From contig CM077645.1 in the NCBI GenBank assembly GCA_039707465.1, positions 61,227,850-61,291,849 on the forward strand: a stretch of DNA of 64,000 nt, given 5' to 3'. A program made the translations under genes and the position numbers. Below the pieces are notes generated by a model, which saw only the letters and a list, made by a program, of their open reading frames with translations, did not search any database and had not been told where the DNA came from. Numbering within the stretch: position 1 is the first letter of the stretch; every line of letters begins with the position of its first letter. This document shows positions 1 through 64,000 of the stretch, piece by piece. Source of the stretch: Rhabdophis nuchalis (lineage: Eukaryota; Chordata; Lepidosauria; Squamata; Natricidae).

Positions 1-24
1 ACTTCTAACTTTTCTCTGGGCTAG

Positions 25-16355
<16,331 letters not shown>

Positions 16356-16643
16356 TCATCAAAACAAGAAGAATGGTAGAGTAATTTATCAAATAATTTA
16401 TCCTTTCAAAAATTTCATCCTGTTCTCTCTTCTATTTGAACACTGAAATATTTTTAGCCAAATTTCTACCCAGAAATGTAAACTCTAATTATTAGCATTT
16501 TGGCTAGAATTCGCTTGCTTATATAATAGCCAAGTAAATATACAACTCTTTGCCTAAAGTAATGTACAAAACTTATCTTTTTTATTATTCTATTTTTAAT
16601 CATTTGAGATATTAAGGGTATAAAACACGGTCATAACTTTCAT

Positions 16644-16649
16644 AATAAA
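16644..16649 (+). terminator. HABP2: HABP2 poly(A) signal candidate
   Basis: AATAAA 289 nt after the stop codon, the first canonical hexamer in the 3' UTR. Confidence 0.7.
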
Positions 16650-16769
16650 ACTAGTTCCATCAAGAATTGTTTGCCCAGAAGACCTCACAGTTTTAACGGG
16701 ATAGTTAGAAATTTACATTCAGAAACCAGGATATTGTTCTAACCTAGGCTTCGTGAAATAGTAAAAATC

Positions 16770-17995
16770 ACACACTTAGGCCCCGAAATCTTTTTATTTC
16801 AACGGCTGTGAATTATGTTCATTCACAGCCCATAATGAGTCACAAATAGTTTGTAAAGAGTCTGACAGAAGTCTGCCGAAGTGTTTCGGGATAAGGCTGT
16901 TAAGCACCCACCTTTATCAGCCTTGAAACGCTGCCAAAGACCTAATTGGCAATTACCTTTGCAACACCACAAGGAGCACAGAGCCAAAATGGAGCTTCAG
17001 ATGTAAACCGACCAGAATGAACAACGTTGCTTCCTGCAAAGGCTCACATGCCTTTGCTCTTCCTTTCTGTCTTATGGGAGGAGCCAATTATCTCCATGCC
17101 TTACTCCCAAGTTGTCTGTTTTGTTTGAACTATTCTTGCCTGTTAGGATATTCAGCCTTATATTGGGTTGACAATATATATGAGCCATATGTTCTTAAAG
17201 AGTATATGTAGCTTTAAGAACTGTGTTGAATTCTTATTGGCTGTGCTTCTCAACTCTACCATAAAGGAAGCTCAGGAACACAGTCCATTCCCTTTTCGAT
17301 TCCATTTGATTCCTGTTCTTACTGTTTGCTGCTGAGGAGTTGAAGACTGAAGAAATATTTGTTTTACATTACTGTAAGATAACTCTGTGTTTGGTGAAGG
17401 ACTGTTATTGTTTGATAAGTTAGAATTACTGGTCGGAAGAAGTATTTTAGTTACTACAAAGTAAAGATTATTTATTTTCTTACTATCAGTGTTTTAGAGT
17501 TTGTGTGCGGTTAAGGCAACGTATCTCTTTACTGTCCGGTGTATTACACTATTCCGCATCTATTTTCAAACGGGGGTGTTTGTTACCCATAACACTGGTT
17601 ACAGGACCACAGTTGTAACACTGGTTCTGAATCCAGAGTTGTTAACATTCCCTTACATGCCTTTGCTCTTCCTTTATGTCTTATGGGAGGAGCCAATTAT
17701 CTCCACCCTTTACTCCCAAGTTGTCTGTTTTGTTTCAACTATTCTTGCCTTCTGGCAACTTTGCACATGCACGCACTGGGAACAGGCTCCCGCTGTTCCT
17801 CTGCCTCACTGATGTCCGACTCTGGAGGCCCTGAAGGCAGAAAATAACTCCCAGATGGCCCTGGCCCCCTCTCTGTGTCTGATGCAGAGCTCTCGTCCGA
17901 GCCTTCCCCAGACTCCAGGACTGGTCCATATTCCTTTCCAACTTCCTCACTGTCCGACCCTGCTGACAGCTCTGCAGACCGCTGGAGTACCACAA
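16770..17995 (-). mobile_element. LTR retrotransposon cluster between HABP2 and NRAP
   Basis: The minus strand from 17993 reads TGTGGTACTCC..., passes an acidic open stretch and CCTCCCATAAGACATAAAGG (TATA-like), and ends near 16790 with AATAAA. A block of about 100 bp (17047-17145) is repeated directly at 17652-17750. Between the copies, 17141-17618 starts TGTTAGGATATTC and ends GTTGTAACA, like a second LTR on the + strand. I could not resolve exact target duplications. Confidence 0.5.
17739..17993 (-). other. Open stretch within LTR sequence, not a host gene
   Basis: 84 codons, acidic (DSEEVGKEYGPVLESGEGS), probably U3 sequence of the LTR. I recognise no protein domain. Confidence 0.4.
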
Positions 17996-18464
17996 TTGAT
18001 ATATTCAGTGCAAATAAATATCAAAAGTTGTATGAATTCAGACATCATTTGACTCAGAAGAATCTATTTGTATTTGCTTTCAAATCCCCAGAATTTCCTT
18101 TTCATTCATTTCTACAAAAATTGATTGAATGACAATAAACCTCCAATATCAGTACTTACACATGATCAGGCCAGTTGAAGAACAAATGATTATGCTATGC
18201 TGTTTTATATAATGAACATCTTGCATTAAAGGAAGATATGGAATCTTGTTCTAAACTGACTTCCGCACAGATGGGAGATTAAACTGTTTCTTCTACCCAC
18301 TGCATTTCTAATCTTCTCTATCTTTTACTGAGGTTTTTTTTTCTAAAAAGGAGGCAGAAGTGCCCACTGGCATGAATTAATTTAGCCACACAGGAATTCA
18401 GAAATGAACATCATTAACAAATCAACAAAATAAGTGTAGACTTTTTGGAAAGTGATTCCACTGA

Positions 18465-18470
18465 TTTATT
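18465..18470 (-). terminator. NRAP: NRAP poly(A) signal candidate
   Basis: TTTATT on the + strand gives AATAAA on the minus strand, about 247 nt after the NRAP stop. Confidence 0.6.
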
Positions 18471-18716
18471 TTCAGTACAAATATATAATTTTTTCCTTTC
18501 AGCAAATCATGGTTCATATATTTTTAGTACAAATCTGAGCCTGCCAGTCATCTAGTACTAATCTAATTTGCTGTCATAAATACTACATTGTATAATACAT
18601 AGCTTTAAAAAATCAGGTGCAGTTTTTCATGCAAAAATATAAAGTTTAATGTTAAATCACTCCTTTAGAGTTTGCAAAGGTCTTTTTTTGTAATAACTAT
18701 TTCCGAACATATCTGT

Positions 18717-63696
<44,980 letters not shown>

Positions 63697-64000
63697 CTGC
63701 AATAGTATCAACATATTGCATTACCAAAAATTAAAAACAGATTAATGAAACACCAATCTTGAATTAGCAGTTGCATTTATCACATAACAAACAATAACTA
63801 GATTAAAAAAGAAATTTCCATTCCTTCAAATCTCCACAATCCTGCTTATCTAACTTAACAGTTGAAAGACTAAATTTCTGTTCCAGCTTTCTTTGCTAGC
63901 ATTGTGAAATTTTCTTTATATTTTATAGTAAAATGTACAATTTTTACTAACACAACTGAATTATTTTCAAATAATTATGCTGGTTACTACATTTGGAATC
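63697..64000. other. NRAP intron, nothing recognised
   Basis: AT-rich intron continuing past the window. Confidence 0.7.

Overview
The window is vertebrate nuclear DNA from a squamate reptile, most likely an advanced (caenophidian/colubroid) snake. This is inferred from the repeats: L2/L3-like CR1-superfamily LINEs with A/T-rich tails, a Sauria-type tRNA SINE, many hAT MITEs with 8-bp target duplications, Penelope-like elements, and an AATAG microsatellite next to CR1-like sequence, a pattern described from snakes. Long introns with GT/AG borders rule out a prokaryote.

Two conserved protein-coding genes lie tail to tail. HABP2 (hyaluronan-binding protein 2, factor VII-activating protease) is on the + strand from 25 to about 16665. 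Ten coding exons are present: three EGF domains, one kringle and a trypsin-like protease with an intact catalytic triad. The 5' exons (signal peptide, acidic N-terminus) lie before the window. NRAP (nebulin-related anchoring protein) is on the - strand from 63696 down to about 18465. Twenty-four coding exons give the C-terminal 1120 residues: four complete 7-module nebulin super-repeats, part of a fifth, and the C-terminal tail with its stop. The LIM domain and N-terminal repeats lie beyond 64000. Every exon was assembled by hand from splice sites and frame; all junctions agree in phase. The same convergent HABP2-NRAP order is known in human.

The rest is intron and a 1.8-kb intergenic gap, heavily colonised by mobile DNA. 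9278-15247 (last long HABP2 intron) holds a hAT MITE, an L1 element with an intact ORF1 but no ORF2 flanked by a 16-bp duplication, and a Penelope-like element with YVDD reverse transcriptase and GIY-YIG endonuclease bracketed by inverted tRNA-SINEs. 16760-17995 (intergenic) holds LTR sequences. NRAP introns hold LINEs at 18862-20577, 30990-33205, 60615-61065 and 62525-63443, a 988-bp hAT element, Penelope-derived palindromes, an RLE-type LINE, two solo LTRs, a GC-rich hAT element that mimics a CpG island, and many microsatellites.

I found no new multi-gene system. The points most worth a second look are the ORF1-only L1, the Penelope/SINE composite, two LINEs inserted within about 20-46 nt of NRAP splice acceptors, a GC-AG intron in HABP2, and one NRAP super-repeat whose usual 312-nt exon is split in two.
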